Under the pieces are notes generated by a model. That model had not been told where the DNA came from and ran no database searches. It saw nothing but the letters and a program-made list of their open reading frames with translations. This document shows, in pieces, positions 1 through 10,745 of a stretch of DNA of 64,000 bases (within the stretch, counting starts at the first letter, position 1; every line of letters starts with the position of its first letter). A program made the translations under genes and the position numbers. Origin of the DNA: Dendrobium chrysotoxum (lineage: Eukaryota > Streptophyta > Magnoliopsida > Asparagales > Orchidaceae). The DNA is taken from NCBI GenBank assembly GCA_019925795.1, contig CM034314.1, forward strand, positions 39,115,774 to 39,179,773, written 5' to 3'.

Positions 1-1059
1 TAATCACTACTCACTTCTGTGATTAAATTTTTCTTTAAATGAAAAATCTTACCTACTTTTATAAGTAATGATTGACCCCTCTAAAATATTTAAGGGAAAA
101 AAAATTGGTGATTATCTCTCTTCCTCTTGCTCCTTAGTACAATTGCTTTTTGAATCAAAATCTATTTCAAATTAAAAATTTGGATAAGAAATAGAGATTT
201 GTTCGAACCTCCTACAGTTTTTTATCTCATATGGATATTTTTGCAAATCAATGAATTTATTTTAAATTTTTTTAATCAAGTTATTTGTGTATATCATACG
301 GATCAGGTTTTGGTTTATGGTTTACTCTCCTTATATAAGAGAGTGAGATCTTCTTCTCTCATATCTAAAAGATAATCTCACATCTGAATGTTTTTAATGA
401 ATTATAAAGGAAGAAAGTTTACAATAGTGAAAAAGAGGTATAAAAAGAGCCTAGAAGCTGAAATGATGGGCAATGTATGCCAAAATTTGAAAGATGCACA
501 AACTGTGTCAAAAATCAAAAGATGCACGAAGTGCACCAAAAAATGATAAAAGTAGCACAAAATGAGCCCACAATGTGTTAGCTTCACTTTCTTTCAAATC
601 TTTAAATCTTAGACAAATCTATGTGCTAATTGTTATTATCTACACCTGAATTTAAAAATCAAGATTTCTTTTTCATCAGTTTGCAATGTTATTCTCTTAG
701 ATACATTTCTAAAAAGAAGTTTGAAATGATCAATTTTCCATTCTAATTTATTTTTTGAATTAGATTTTTATTTAAAAAGGACTTTAACCAATAAGGAGCC
801 TGAGCTAGGGCTAACAAAGCTCAAATTTTTAACCTTTCTGGATTTAAGCATTGTCAATACATTTCTGTCTGAGTCTTTGATTTAATCATAACATAAAATT
901 TCATTTTATGTAATTGATCAATTCTTACAAAAAAACTATGTTTTGATGTGTATTTTTTCTTGATTGCATGAATTCTGCTGTGTTTTATTTGTCTTTTTAT
1001 TGTAATTTTGATTTATTTTCTTTCCTGAAATTTTCCCTGATCATCCATTCCCCTCTCTA

Positions 1060-1560
1060 ATTTTTGCTCAAATCATACTATATGATACACATCATAGTGA
1101 ATAATATTCACAAATATCATCACAGATCAGATTATAGTACACCCAAAGACTCATATTCATCAATTATTTATGATCGCACTATATGATTACCTTGTTCATA
1201 CTGTACGATCTATGTGGCAATAGATATTGGACTAATTGAATTTGACTAGTAGGATATTAAATAATGCATTGTGCTATATGAACACCTGTTTGTAACATAT
1301 GATCCTCTTAGTCAACAATCTTCCATACTGACTCCTCAGGACAAACGCTTTCTCTAATCATTCAGTATAATTTTGATCATATGGTACGATGAGACTGACT
1401 TTTAACTAGATCAGATTGGACAAATTGATTGCACTTAATCATCTAGTATGATCCCATAATTATACTATACGATCTGTCTAATTCTATATAAACAGACCAA
1501 TTTCAAGGCATTTCTTCACTCAAACTCATCCAATCTTCTTTCCTTATCACTTGAGCTCTA
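1060..1560 (+). promoter_or_regulatory. Possible internal promoter module of element A
   Basis: The stretch is full of decayed ATCAT..ATGAT palindromes like those in the Sirevirus LTRs. It ends in a TATA-like box (TCTATATAAA, 1483-1492) followed by a C/T-rich leader and then the env-like frame. The layout copies that of the LTR: a palindrome block, a TATA-like site and a leader. Element B has no counterpart. A promoter role is inferred from layout only. Confidence 0.4.
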
Positions 1561-1829
1561 AATCTTGGAAAAAGCTGGAGGCAAGCCTTCTCATGCACTC
1601 GTCGGGAGTTCCTCCTGATGCTTATTTGATTCTAAGTCTCCTGAGGGAACTGATGAAGAGGCATATAATAGCTATAAGACTGCTAGTATTACTCCCATCA
1701 AAATCATCAAATAGGAGAATTTGAACTTCCAAGTACTACCACTTTTCACTAATACCACTCTCACTTTCATTCTTACTCTTTCTTATCCTTTCAATTCTTA
1801 ACTACTTTTTGAATTTTTTGCAAGCCTTA

Positions 1830-2690
1830 GAATCAATAGTGAGGGTACTTCCTTCCAATCCTATGTTAATAGGCGACCGGTAGAAATAACTTACCAGGAC
1901 TTCCATAACTTCTTACACCTTTCTACTACTTGTGAGAAAATTCACATTGTGTCCTCAACTACTAACTTTGTTTGGACCCCTGCCAACACCACTCTTAGGG
2001 AATCCAATCATAGATATCACATAGCCCAAGTAAATACTATAGTCCAAGATACCTAAATAATCTAGCACATACTTAGAAACTTTGTCATTCCTAAAACTAG
2101 TCATAGAATCAACATTACTCTTGTTCTTTCTCTTACGACCTATTATATTATGGCTCAAATTAATTTTAATGTAGCTGACCTGATTATCCATTATCTTGAA
2201 TATTTAACCATTATTACAGATCCCCTCTATAAGAGAAAGCCCAATCTAGCCTTAGGTCATCTCATTTCCTTTTTCCTAAAAACCAAGTACAACTTCCAAA
2301 TTCCTATAACACTTGATCGCCTCCCGGTCTACTATACTAATAACTCCTTCCACATCCTTGACAGTGCTCATCATCGTAATGTTCACTATGTGGATGAATA
2401 ACCTGTAGTAGAAGAGGGAGGACCTATTCCAACAGCATCTCCTATCCACCAACAATCTCAGTACAATCTGCTGGTCCGGAGGTTTGATCAGTGGGAGCTC
2501 CATTTGGACTCCTATATAGCTGAGAAGCAGCAACAACATGAGAATGACTTAGCTTGCTTTGATCAGTACGTAGCCCAACAATAGCACTAGCATGATCAGA
2601 ATATGTCTTGGCTTGGAAAATAGTTTTCCTCGATCTACCAGTACTTCTAGCCACCACCTCCCCCACCTCCACCTGATTAGGACCCCTCCA
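1830..2690 (+). pseudogene. Env-like / plant transposon protein ORF remnant
   Basis: The longest open piece is 2150-2401 (83 codons). The same frame can be read upstream to about 1830 with a few stops, and downstream through 2402-2584 after one stop. The segment from about 2085 to 2290 has the pattern of the plant 'putative plant transposon protein' domain found in the third ORF of Sirevirus-type and some Gypsy elements: a prolyl-seryl-histidyl start, a run of aliphatic residues, a KRKPNLALGHLI motif, then a hydrophobic stretch. The tail has a glutamine/histidine-rich segment and a proline run near 2648-2675, also usual for this ORF. It lies between pol and the 3' LTR, where Sireviruses carry their env-like gene. 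The product's role is unknown even in intact relatives. The copy is dead. Family assignment is from memory of the pattern, not a search. Confidence 0.5.
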
Positions 2691-2783
2691 TATTCTAGTT
2701 TATTTGTTTTTGTGATCATTGTACTTTGGCTAATTTTCAATTTCCTATTTGTTTGTTATTTTTTCCTCCTCTTTTGGTTATGT

Positions 2784-2800
2784 CAAAAGAGGGAGTAGCA
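2784..2800 (+). promoter_or_regulatory. Upstream polypurine tract of element A
   Basis: GTCAAAAGAGGGAGTAG resembles the true polypurine tract at 3012-3026 and has a twin in element B at 16917-16933. Sireviruses often carry several polypurine tracts before the 3' LTR, which are thought to prime plus-strand DNA. Confidence 0.6.
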
Positions 2801-3008
2801 TGTATTAGTAGTTTGAAATTTACTTTGAAATGTTTAATTTCGTGTTTGTCTGTTAATTTTGTGTGTTCTGTTGTTGTGTGTTATTTTTCATTTTAAAATA
2901 AAAAAAATTTTTTTGATAACTCCCCTATATTAGAAAAAAATTACTTAATGAGGAGGAGCTTAGGGAATAGCAAAACCTCTTGAACCATAAACCAACAATA
3001 TTTGCCAT

Positions 3009-3026
3009 CATCAAAAAGAGGGGCAT
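3009..3026 (+). promoter_or_regulatory. Polypurine tract of element A
   Basis: CATCAAAAAGAGGGGCAT ends exactly at the LTR start (TGTTGC, 3027). It matches the tract at 17110-17130 in element B. Confidence 0.75.
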
Positions 3027-3161
3027 TGTTGCAAATTTGGACCCAAGCCTTGTAATTTTGATGATAATAAACATTATTAGATTTCTCACCATGCTAAATG
3101 AATTTTTTGCATATCTATTTTTTCCCTTCTCACTAATATTTCAGGTCCATTGTTCATTTGC

Positions 3162-3177
3162 AACTTTGATCAGCTCT
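3162..3177. repeat. Target duplication, left copy, of LINE 3178-4694
   Basis: AACTTTGATCAGCTCT occurs here and again, identical, at 4695-4710, directly after an A-rich tail. Confidence 0.9.
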
Positions 3178-4694
3178 TCATTATGAATCCAAACTCTTTG
3201 CTGAATTGAAATTTAATAGCGAAATATAGCATAGATATTTGGAATGCGGTTGTGAAGGGGACCTCTATTACTTGGAGAATATTGCTAAATGGTGTGGCAT
3301 GTCTTCGGCATATTATAAGGTGGAAAGTTTCTAATGGACATTCTAATAATATTCTTCATGATGCATTGATTCTTGATAGAAGCATCTTTAAGTGGCCTAC
3401 ATTTGTAGCTGATTCAGAAGATGTAGGCTATTGACTTAATAACTTTATCTCAAATGGAGTATGGAACAAGCCTCAACTTCAAAATTATTTTGGAAAGCAT
3501 TTGATTGAACTAATTTTATAAATTCCAATTTATAATAATGGTGATATGGATCAAGTGGAGTTGAAGATGAAAGTTACAAAAAAAACCATTGCTGCTTTGT
3601 CTTAGGAGGCATCAATGGATAATGCTTACAGTAATGATTTCTAGAGCTAGATGGAGCTAGATGAAGAAGATTTGTCTGAGACCTCATGTTGAATTGCTTT
3701 GGTGGCATCTTTTTAATAATGCTCTCCCTTCCAATTCTTTTTTGATGTATAGAAGATTGCTTAATTATTCTGGATGTCCAAGAGGCTGCAATGTTATGGA
3801 CTATACAAGCCATATAGCTGCGGGGTATGGAAAATAAAGGGAAATTATAGAAGTTTTAAATAAATGGGGATATTAAGTTCTGGTGTTCTCTAATTTAGTG
3901 AATTATACATATGGATTGAGTAGGTTATCAGTTACAAAATAGTTCATTGCAAACATTTATTATACAGCAGTGTTTCTATCTTGGAAAAGTAGAAATAAGT
4001 TGATTCATGTTGACAAGGAGGACACTGTAGTAGTAATTATGACTAATACTGTGTCTATGGCTTCGGCTTCTACAAGCATTAATATTTATTAGGATAACTG
4101 GGGTGTTAACCAGCATAAGCTATTTTTTTCTTGGCACCCCCCTCCACCCGAATGGATAAAGGTGAATATTGATGCTTCTTTGTTAAGTAATAACAAGGCT
4201 GGTATTGGTGGAGTGTTCATAGATCATAAAGAAAGATTCTTGCTTGCTTTTGGTTTCAAATGCATGCATTGGGATGTAGCCCAATTAGAATTATTAGCGG
4301 TTCAAGCTTTGAAGAATGTTGTTCAGAAATGGATGTTGGAGGTGCAGGGTATCATTATAGAAGGTGATAATATTAATATATCAGATTGCTTCAAGATTCT
4401 TTAAAGAAGTTCAGGAAGAATAAATTGGTGGAGGAAGATATTTCTTTTCTTCAAAATTTTCATCAAGTTTCTTTTAATTTTTCTACTAGATGTTGTAATA
4501 AATTAACCAATTTATGTGCAAATTTTTCTTTGTTTAGCAATTTTATTTGGGATGACCTTAGTTGTATAGACATTCCTCCTTCTTTCTTGTTACTTTTAAA
4601 GGAGGAATGTGATGCTTTAGATTTGCTTTAATTAGTTTGTCATAGCTTTTATTTTTAATGCAAAAAGCATTTCCTTTCAAAAAAAATAAATAAA
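3178..4694 (+). mobile_element. 5'-truncated L1-type LINE
   Basis: The element is bounded by a perfect 16-bp target duplication and ends in an A-rich tail (about 4677-4694). It begins inside the C-terminal part of ORF2, so it is 5'-truncated, as is usual for target-primed reverse transcription. The 3' end has the same signature as the other LINEs here (TTTAATGC..GCAT, a short pyrimidine stretch, then A). It sits inside the 3' LTR of element A and is therefore younger than A. Confidence 0.92.
3240..4631 (+). pseudogene. LINE ORF2 C-terminus: zf-RVT and RNase H domains
   Basis: The order is that of plant L1 ORF2 ends. At 3252-3434 lies the segment before the zinc-binding domain (ITWRILLNGV.., then WKVSNGHS). 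A zf-RVT-like piece with cysteine/histidine residues follows around 3700-3840, and then the RNase H domain at 4150-4404. The RNase H shows the first catalytic Asp in VNIDASL, a Glu in QLELLAVQA and a second Asp in IEGDN. The end at 4386-4631 (FSTRCCNKLTNLCANF, then LLKEECDALDLL) is the usual tail after RNase H. It is broken by several stops and at least one frame change near 4390. RNase H in these LINEs removes RNA from the RNA-DNA hybrid. Confidence 0.8.
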
Positions 4695-6166
4695 AACTTT
4701 GATCAGCTCTAGATAGGGTAGGCTAGGATCAAAGTCTATATTTTTAGTCTTTTTATATTTTTTATCTTTCTTTAGTCAATCATGTATTCTGGTGGATCAT
4801 AAAGCTGAGTAACCTTATACACACACACTCAAGGGGGTGAGTTAGTGAGTTAAGAAAAAAATTATTTTTAACTAATCGTATAGTATAATTTATATCATGC
4901 TAGATTATAAGTTAACCAAAAAACCCTAATTAGGGCTCCTCTATTAATTAAGATTGATTAAACTAATTATCCTGTATGATCCATATCATATTGGATGATT
5001 CATTATAATCAACAAAATAGTCGTCAATCACAATTTAGGTAATATTTTATAATTCAAAATTTGTGTCTAATCATTCCGTACGTTATGAATCATACTATAT
5101 AATATATGACAATCATGCCTAAATTAATTTTGTAATTAGGAAAATAATTATGGTTAATTTATATGATGAAATCATATAGGATGAATTGATTGATCGTATT
5201 GTACGTCCTGATTCTTGCATTGGATGATAATTTATCATCGCCCATAGTACTGAACGATATTCATGTTATTTAGACTAATCATACTGAATGAAGCTCTCAA
5301 TCATATTGGACGATCAATTCACCTCCTTGATCTAATTGTACAGGTTTGTCTCCTCATATAATACGAACAAGAGTACCTTGAACTAATCATACATGACAAT
5401 CTTAGATAGTATTGGACGATCAAAATCGGCAGATTGAAATTTAGGGCTTTTTGTGAGACTCTCTATTTAAACTCTTCTATTGTATTATTTCTAAGACTTT
5501 TTCTACTAAGTTTCTTGAGATAGAGCATAGAGAGGGTGTCAAGGAGTGCTATGGGAGAGAAGTGTGCGAGAGTTATTTCTAAGGCAGAGTTGTGAGGGAT
5601 TCACAGGGTTACTTCAAGTAAATGTTCTTCCCGATCTTCTTCAAGCTTCTACCTTGACCCTTGTGTGGCTCCGAAGAGACATTCTACAGCACTAGGTCTT
5701 GGTTCTCTGCCATCTCCAAAAAGTAGAAAAAGGATTCTCGATTCTCTACCATCTCCAGGAGGGAGAAAAAGGATTCTAGGTTCTCTACCTTTACCAGGAG
5801 GGTGAAAAAGAGTAAGTTCATCTGCCACACCGAGTTGGTGGAAGAGATTTTATAAGGACTTCTCCACCTTGCTGTGGGGTCAAAAGGAGAGACACTAGTT
5901 TTAGTGCAATGCCTGAAAAGGAGGTTTCTAGGGAGTGGTCGTAGGTCAGGTTGGACCGAACCACTATAAATTATGCCGTGTTTGTTCTTGTTATTTTCTA
6001 CACTTTATTTTTCTGTGATTAATTAGGTGGTTGTAAACTCTAATCTTTTTGTTATTGTGAAATTAACTCACTTTCGCATCACGGGATAAAATTTTCTATT
6101 TTTTAGATATTGAAAAGTTATAAAAAGATTTTCTTTTTATCAAAGAAATTTTTAATTATCAATTCA

Positions 6167-6186
6167 CCCCCCCCCCCCCCCCCCCC
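6167..6186. repeat. 20-C homopolymer in the LTR of element A
   Basis: Twenty C residues follow AATTCA. The same site holds 19 C in the solo LTR (61171-61189) but only 4 and 6 in the two LTRs of element B. Confidence 0.95.
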
Positions 6187-6254
6187 TCTTGGTTAGCCTC
6201 AGGCTTATTCTTTGAGTTCTCACAACCTACTCGAACTTTTAATAATGTAATACA

Positions 6255-6525
6255 CACTATGATAGGAAGAGATCAAGCGAAGAATTGTCTGATACTATAA
6301 TTCACATGGAAAAGGAAAAATCTTCCTATAAGGGAACATCATCTTGAAAAAAGAGTAGATGCAGTCGCTAGTTACTCTATGCATGGAAAAATAATAATAC
6401 TTGGGAAGGTCCTGTCATCGTTAAAAGGTTAGTGGGCCAAGGAGCCTAAAAATTCTACACTGAAAATAGAATCAAAACAATAATAAGATGGAATGTTGAA
6501 GGCCACAAGTTAGTTTATCTTTAAA
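6255..6525 (+). pseudogene. Gypsy pol C-terminal remnant
   Basis: Conceptual translation gives a DQAKNCL..YN segment, then a GNIILKK piece, and then WEGPVIVKRLVGQGA with a stop just after, followed by RWNVEGHKLVYL. This order matches the end of plant Ty3/Gypsy integrase: a helix, a (G)DLVLKK motif, a WEGP motif, and the final 'N-x-D-x-L-K-x-Y-Y' type end. Only the last hundred or so residues remain, with stops. Element A adjoins its 5' side and probably cut it. Confidence is moderate because the motifs are short. Confidence 0.5.
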
Positions 6526-6529
6526 AGAA

Positions 6530-7900
6530 GAACCTACGCTTATTCACGTTATATTCTTACTTCTCTTTTATGAAGAATCACTTTTCTTTACCATTCATTT
6601 ATGGTAGTTATGTGACAAAAGTAGAAATAAGTAAAAATAATAATAAAATTCATAGTCATAACAAATTTGCCACTTTGAGATACTCGAGAAATTTGGAACC
6701 TCAAAATTGAATGCATGAACAATGTCATGGTGAATATATAGGAGACTTTTTCAAGGAGAAATTTATTAAAGTACATTAGCTTGACCATGCGATAATTAAG
6801 AAAAATCATCTAGGCAGCACAAACTGGTCAAGCACCCACCAAGTTCATGATAAAAGAAAAAATTAGACTACTCCTTATGATGAACTGAGGCCCCTAAGCA
6901 CTCATGACCAATGCACACGCCAAATTGAGGGTGACTATATGTAGGTACCTTCTCATAGATTTTATAGATCACATTTGGGTCAAGCAGAAAGAGGACTTCC
7001 TCCTCTTTCATGACATTCCATTCAAATGACTCACTCAAGATTTCGGAAGGCACATAACACTTAAGCATGGAAAACCCCCTCTTTCCACTTCTTCGAAGCA
7101 GTCACCCTCCCCAGTGAGGGTGACCTCAGAAGTTTCTCAATTTAATTGATAAATTCTTATTCATTTCCACCCAAATCAAGTCTTCCATGTAAGACATAAA
7201 AAAATAAAAGTTAAATATAGACATGTCTAATAAGAAACGTCTATCACAAATGTTGCATCACTGAGCTTAGAGATAAATATCGAATCATTAATTGCCCCAT
7301 CTCACTCTGGCAGAGCAATCTCATAATTACTCTCTCCCTCATGCTAAATTTATATCCTATTTCCAATAGTATACCTCACCAGCATTATCACCTAAATAAT
7401 AACCACACCACTAAACACTATTGGCCAATCTACATCAAAGACTAATGTTATAATTATTATACTATATATACATTATATAATAACCCTCTAAGGTTTATAA
7501 ATAGGGGAAGCAGGATACCAGAGGGACCCGTGAAAAATTAGGAGAAGACTGTAGAGCTTATTTTAGATAAGTTCTATGAAATTATATTCCTTAAAATTCA
7601 CTTTAAGCTTACACTATATTACCATAGTGTTAAATTATCATTTATTAAGTAGTAGAGACCCAAACCTATGTTTTTTATGTTAGCTTATAAATTTCCCAAT
7701 AATGCTTGTTTTATCATCAATTCAAATCCTTAAAATCAACCTGGATTATTCTCGGATCATGCCTAAGCTTTTCCAAGTAACCTATGACTTTAGGTCCAAT
7801 CCTAGTTAACTTTGTTTAACCATATAATGGCATGCCATATTCTTTCATGCTTTAGATACCTTACCTTAAGTTTGGTGACTGTGGACAAATTTACTTTAAA
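6530..7900 (+). repeat. LTR-like region after Gypsy pol remnant
   Basis: No coding region is seen. It follows a Gypsy pol end and holds a promoter-like GGTTTATAAATAGGGG (7492-7507) with a C-poor leader, which fits a decayed Gypsy 3' untranslated region and 3' LTR. Small inverted repeats such as 'caccctcccc..gagggtgacc' lie at 7104-7122. LTR ends were not found. Confidence 0.35.
7494..7503 (+). promoter_or_regulatory. TATA-like box of a Gypsy-type LTR
   Basis: TTTATAAATA lies about 30 bp before a purine-rich start-like region, as in plant LTR promoters. Confidence 0.4.
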
Positions 7901-7904
7901 TGTC

Positions 7905-8991
7905 CAAATATTACTAAATATTTACTTTAAATTTATATATAGGATTCTTAAATCAAGTCTTCATAGATTTACATTATACAATCTGTAAGGATAGACTAAT
8001 GTACCACTATCAATTTGAGAAGAGAAGCTTTCTATTCACAACTAAACATTGCATAGGGAATATTCAATTAGCCCTTATGGATAAAAGAAACATTCATATA
8101 TCCTTTCAATTATAAGATTAATATAATCTTTAAATCTTTAGTCTACACTCCACAAATATTTCTACCTAAGATAGGGTTTATTTTTTTCTGGGTCGTAGAC
8201 TCCCTTTAGGGTCAAGCCCATACAGTTAATTACAACTCCTAAGACAATGCTCTTGATTAAAGTGAAGACTAATAATTTTTAAAGATATATGGATCTAAAG
8301 AAATATTTGGGCTTACAAGATTTAATATATAAGCTTTAGATAATAAATTATCTAGTTATCTTCTAAATTTTGATTTTAGATTTTAAATTCTAAAAGAATT
8401 AAATTTGAATGTGTAAAGACAGAAGAGATGTTCATAATCTGGACTTATACTAGCTTGTAGTGAGTTGCAAGCATAAATGTAAAATTAATCGCCCTAGATG
8501 TAATGCATAATAGATTGAGTTCTATTCTAGAAGTCAAAGGATGCACTAAACTCTCAATGTTAAAACTCAAAAGGAGTATTTTTAACTTTTAATTTTAATA
8601 ACACAAGCAAGAAGACTAACTAATAAATCTAAATTTTATTTTTTTTAACTTATCTAACAAAATTATCTATCCACCAAAACCTCTTAGAAATTTTTGCAGC
8701 ATAATGTTGCTATCCAAAGGAAAAGCGAAGCAACCTCCAAGCATAATAAGGGACCGCTACCTTGCCCATGATGGGCATAATAGTTTTTCTTGACATATGT
8801 ATAAAATAAAATGCATGTACGTATGCATAATTAGGTAAAGGGATTTTGGTTGTACATTACTCAGTACTGTATCATCCTAGAACTAGTATACATCTTCCCA
8901 CAAAATCTGGAACATATAAACTTAAAGAATCCTCAAAATATTTCTACCCTCTAATGTCAATTTTAACTTCAACCCATATGATGCAATGCAT
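7905..8991 (-). repeat. Family G repeat, copy 1R, outer part
   Basis: The reverse complement matches 34690-35760 and 21690-22560. Examples are the shared 'agtctncactttaatcnagag' block, the 'aataaaccctaccttag' block, and the end around 'ggatagactaatg'. It is cut at 8991 by element B and continues at 18826. Family G behaves like a long LTR: one copy lies just after a gag, and there are TATA-like and AATAAA-like sites in order. Its ends were not fixed. Confidence 0.7.
8987..8991. repeat. Target duplication TGCAT, left
   Basis: TGCAT directly precedes the TG of the 5' LTR and recurs at 18821-18825 directly after the CA of the 3' LTR. Confidence 0.95.
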
Positions 8992-9239
8992 TGTTACAAA
9001 TCTTGTTTTCATGATGACAAACATGTTTGTATTCTGTTTTGCTTGCCTAATCTATTTCAGGTACAGAAGATCAAAAGCAACTCAAGCTAACTCAAGATCG
9101 AGTCCAAGTGTGTCTAAATGTACTTTTTTTCTTTTCTTGAGTTAGTTGTAATGTAACTGATCCCCTAGCTAAGTAACCTTACACACACACACTCAGGAGG
9201 AGAGCTTGAGTGTATTAGAATTTCTGTTCAATTTTTTAT

Positions 9240-9905
9240 TCAGATCATCCTGGATGATATTCACATCATCCTGGAAGATCAAGTAAAAATAGAAACCCTA
9301 ATTAGGGCAACCAAGTCAAATCTGTCTGATTAAGCCGATCATTATGGACGATCCATACATCGTACGGGACGATAGGCTCAAATCAGAAATTCTCAGCCGC
9401 CAGATCAACTTAGGCAAGTTTTATTTTTAGAGACTTGATCTGATCGTCCTGGATGATACGTTTATCGTCCTGGACGATCCAGTACAACCATGCCTAAATT
9501 AGTCTAGTGATTAAGGAAAGCAATTAATATTTAATTGATATGATCACATCGTTCGGGACGATCGCAAGATCGTTCGGGACGATCAGGATCGTCTAGTGTG
9601 TCTCAGCTGTACGTCCAGAGCGGTGCTCAGGATGATTTTTGCACTTTTTAAACTAATCATTCAGGACGATACCCGTATCATCCTAGACAATCAAGTCATT
9701 TTAAGGTCATCCAGTACAAGTTTCTCTGGACGGCCAGAGCGGTCTTGAGGACAAAATTCCTGAATTTACACTAATCGTCTGAGACGATCGCAGAATCGTA
9801 CGGGACGATGTGATCAACTTTTTCTACTGATCGTCTAGAAGAGCTAGATCTTCTAGGCTGAAATAAGTGATTTTGAACTAATTGTACAGGATGATATATC
9901 GATCG
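9240..9905 (+). promoter_or_regulatory. Array of palindrome pairs in the LTR
   Basis: Seven pairs of palindromes of the type ATCGTCCTGGACGAT, each pair separated by a few to about 15 bases, start near 9241, 9349, 9440, 9544, 9656, 9774 and 9880, so roughly every 105 bp. The 3' LTR (17380-18055) and the solo LTR (59698-60505) keep the same layout. Palindromic CpG-bearing repeats in LTRs are described for Sireviruses, where they are thought to be cis-regulatory. Confidence 0.8.
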
Positions 9906-10183
9906 TCCTTGATGATATAGGCTGACCAGTTGAGATTTATGGCAAATTTTGAGCCCCCTGTAAAAGATCTTTTTCTTCCAACAAGAAAAATCTTTTGCCA
10001 CTTTCCTTTATAGAGAAACCCTAGAGAGAGAGAGAGTTTGGGAGAGAGAGAGATGATCTTGTGAGGGAGAGTTCGTGAGGGTTTCACAAAAGTTACTCCA
10101 AGCAAGGATCAGAGTCATCTTCTCCATTCATCATCTCTCGTCTTATCGACGTTCGTTGTGGGAGGATTGTTCGTAAGAAGATC

Positions 10184-10336
10184 CGGGTTCGCTGCCCGCT
10201 TCAGGAGGAAGTGAAAGGAGTTGAGGTTCTTTGCCTGCTTCAGGAGAAAGTGAAAGGAGTCTGAGGTTCTCTGCCTGCTTCAGGAAGAAGCGAAAGGAGG
10301 TTAGGTTCTCTGCCTCACTGTGTCAGTGGAAAGGAG
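10184..10336 (+). repeat. 40-bp tandem repeat in the 5' LTR
   Basis: Four imperfect units of the type 'ggttctctgcctgcttcagg' plus 'aggaagcgaaaggagtctga' occur here. Counterparts are at 18317-18470, 60750-60850 and 5695-5810. Confidence 0.85.
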
Positions 10337-10689
10337 TTTTTGTATAGGCTTCTCCACCTTGCTGTAGGAGTAGAAGGAGAGTCACTTTGGTTTAGTGCAA
10401 TACCCGAAGGGGAGGCTCCAGGTAGTGGACATAGGTCAAGTTGACCGAACCACTATAAAATCTGGTGTGTTCTTTCTGATACTTTCTGCACTTTAGTTTT
10501 TTGTGATTATCTGCTTGGGTGAAATCTGTGGTTGATCTTTTCATTTATGTGTTTACTTATTTTTGCTGCAAAACATCAAAAAGATTGTTTACTATTGCTC
10601 TATAATTTTTAAATAACCAATTCACCCCGCCTCTTGGTTTGCCTCGGGACTAGTTCATTAGGGCTTAACATCCTTATCAAACTTTCAAG

Positions 10690-10701
10690 TGGTATCAGAG
10701 C
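10690..10701 (+). promoter_or_regulatory. Primer binding site, initiator Met tRNA
   Basis: TGGTATCAGAGC, two bases after the LTR, is complementary to the 3' end of plant initiator methionine tRNA and is the standard minus-strand primer site of Copia elements. Confidence 0.95.
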
Positions 10702-10745
10702 GGGATTCATAAAATCTAGTTTTGAAAAACTTTTGAATTTGGTCC

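Larger units (their letters stand above)
1..6241 (+). mobile_element. Sirevirus-like Copia element A, 3' part
   Basis: This is the 3' end of a Copia LTR retrotransposon whose 5' part lies before the window. Bases 1-880 match the post-pol region of element B (about 15840-16760): both have the same order of T-rich tracts, the block ending in 'cacaaaatgagccca', and the same motifs before the LTR. Bases 2750-3026 match B 16880-17130, and 3027-6241 is the 3' LTR. Between them element A carries about 1.7 kb (1060-2740) that B lacks, holding an env-like frame. The LTR is interrupted by a LINE. The 3' boundary lies in pol-like Gypsy sequence, so A inserted into an older Gypsy element. The target duplication cannot be checked because the 5' end is outside. 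Confidence 0.85.
3027..6241 (+). repeat. 3' LTR of element A (split by a LINE)
   Basis: The LTR starts with TG after the polypurine tract and ends near CGAACTTTTA, equivalent to CGAACTTTCA in the other copies. Removing the LINE and one target copy leaves about 1.68 kb, the same as the B LTRs (1696 and 1690 bp). Shared blocks are the ACACACACAC tract (4821), decayed ATCATnCnGGATGAT palindromes (4950-5420), a TATA-like CTCTATTTAAACTC (5460-5475), a tandem block rich in 'ggttctctacc' (5695-5810), and the terminal 'cctcttggttagcctc' (6185-6200). Most CpGs of the palindromes have become TpG or CpA, so this copy looks older than B. Confidence 0.85.
8992..10687 (+). repeat. 5' LTR of element B
   Basis: It runs 1696 bp from TGTTAC to AACTTTCA, and the tRNA primer site starts two bases after it. 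Order: start block shared by all copies, ACACACACAC tract (9180), palindrome pairs (9240-9905), a CTTTCC..AGAAACCC leader region (10000-10050), a GA-rich stretch, four 40-bp repeats (10184-10336), a 'ccactataaaatctgg' block (10451), and 'cacccc..ctcttggttt' near the end. Substitutions against the 3' LTR are visible in most 20-base stretches. Confidence 0.95.

Noticed and set aside
402..587. Phe/His-rich minus-strand open frame
   Set aside because: It lies in the T/A-rich post-pol region of element A and has no counterpart that is conserved in B as protein.
1955..2672. Overlapping minus-strand open frames
   Set aside because: They are shadows of the env-like frame on the plus strand, which has the domain pattern.
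3027..3030. LINE-related start at 3027
   Set aside because: The TG here is the LTR start after a polypurine tract; the LINE begins only at 3178 after its target duplication.
8846..9145. 99-codon open frame
   Set aside because: It runs across the boundary between the G repeat and the 5' LTR of element B (8992), so it is a chance product of the insertion.
9240..9905. Regular repeats that could suggest a CRISPR array
   Set aside because: The repeats are imperfect, paired and palindromic, sit inside LTRs, and there are no cas genes. The DNA is plant.
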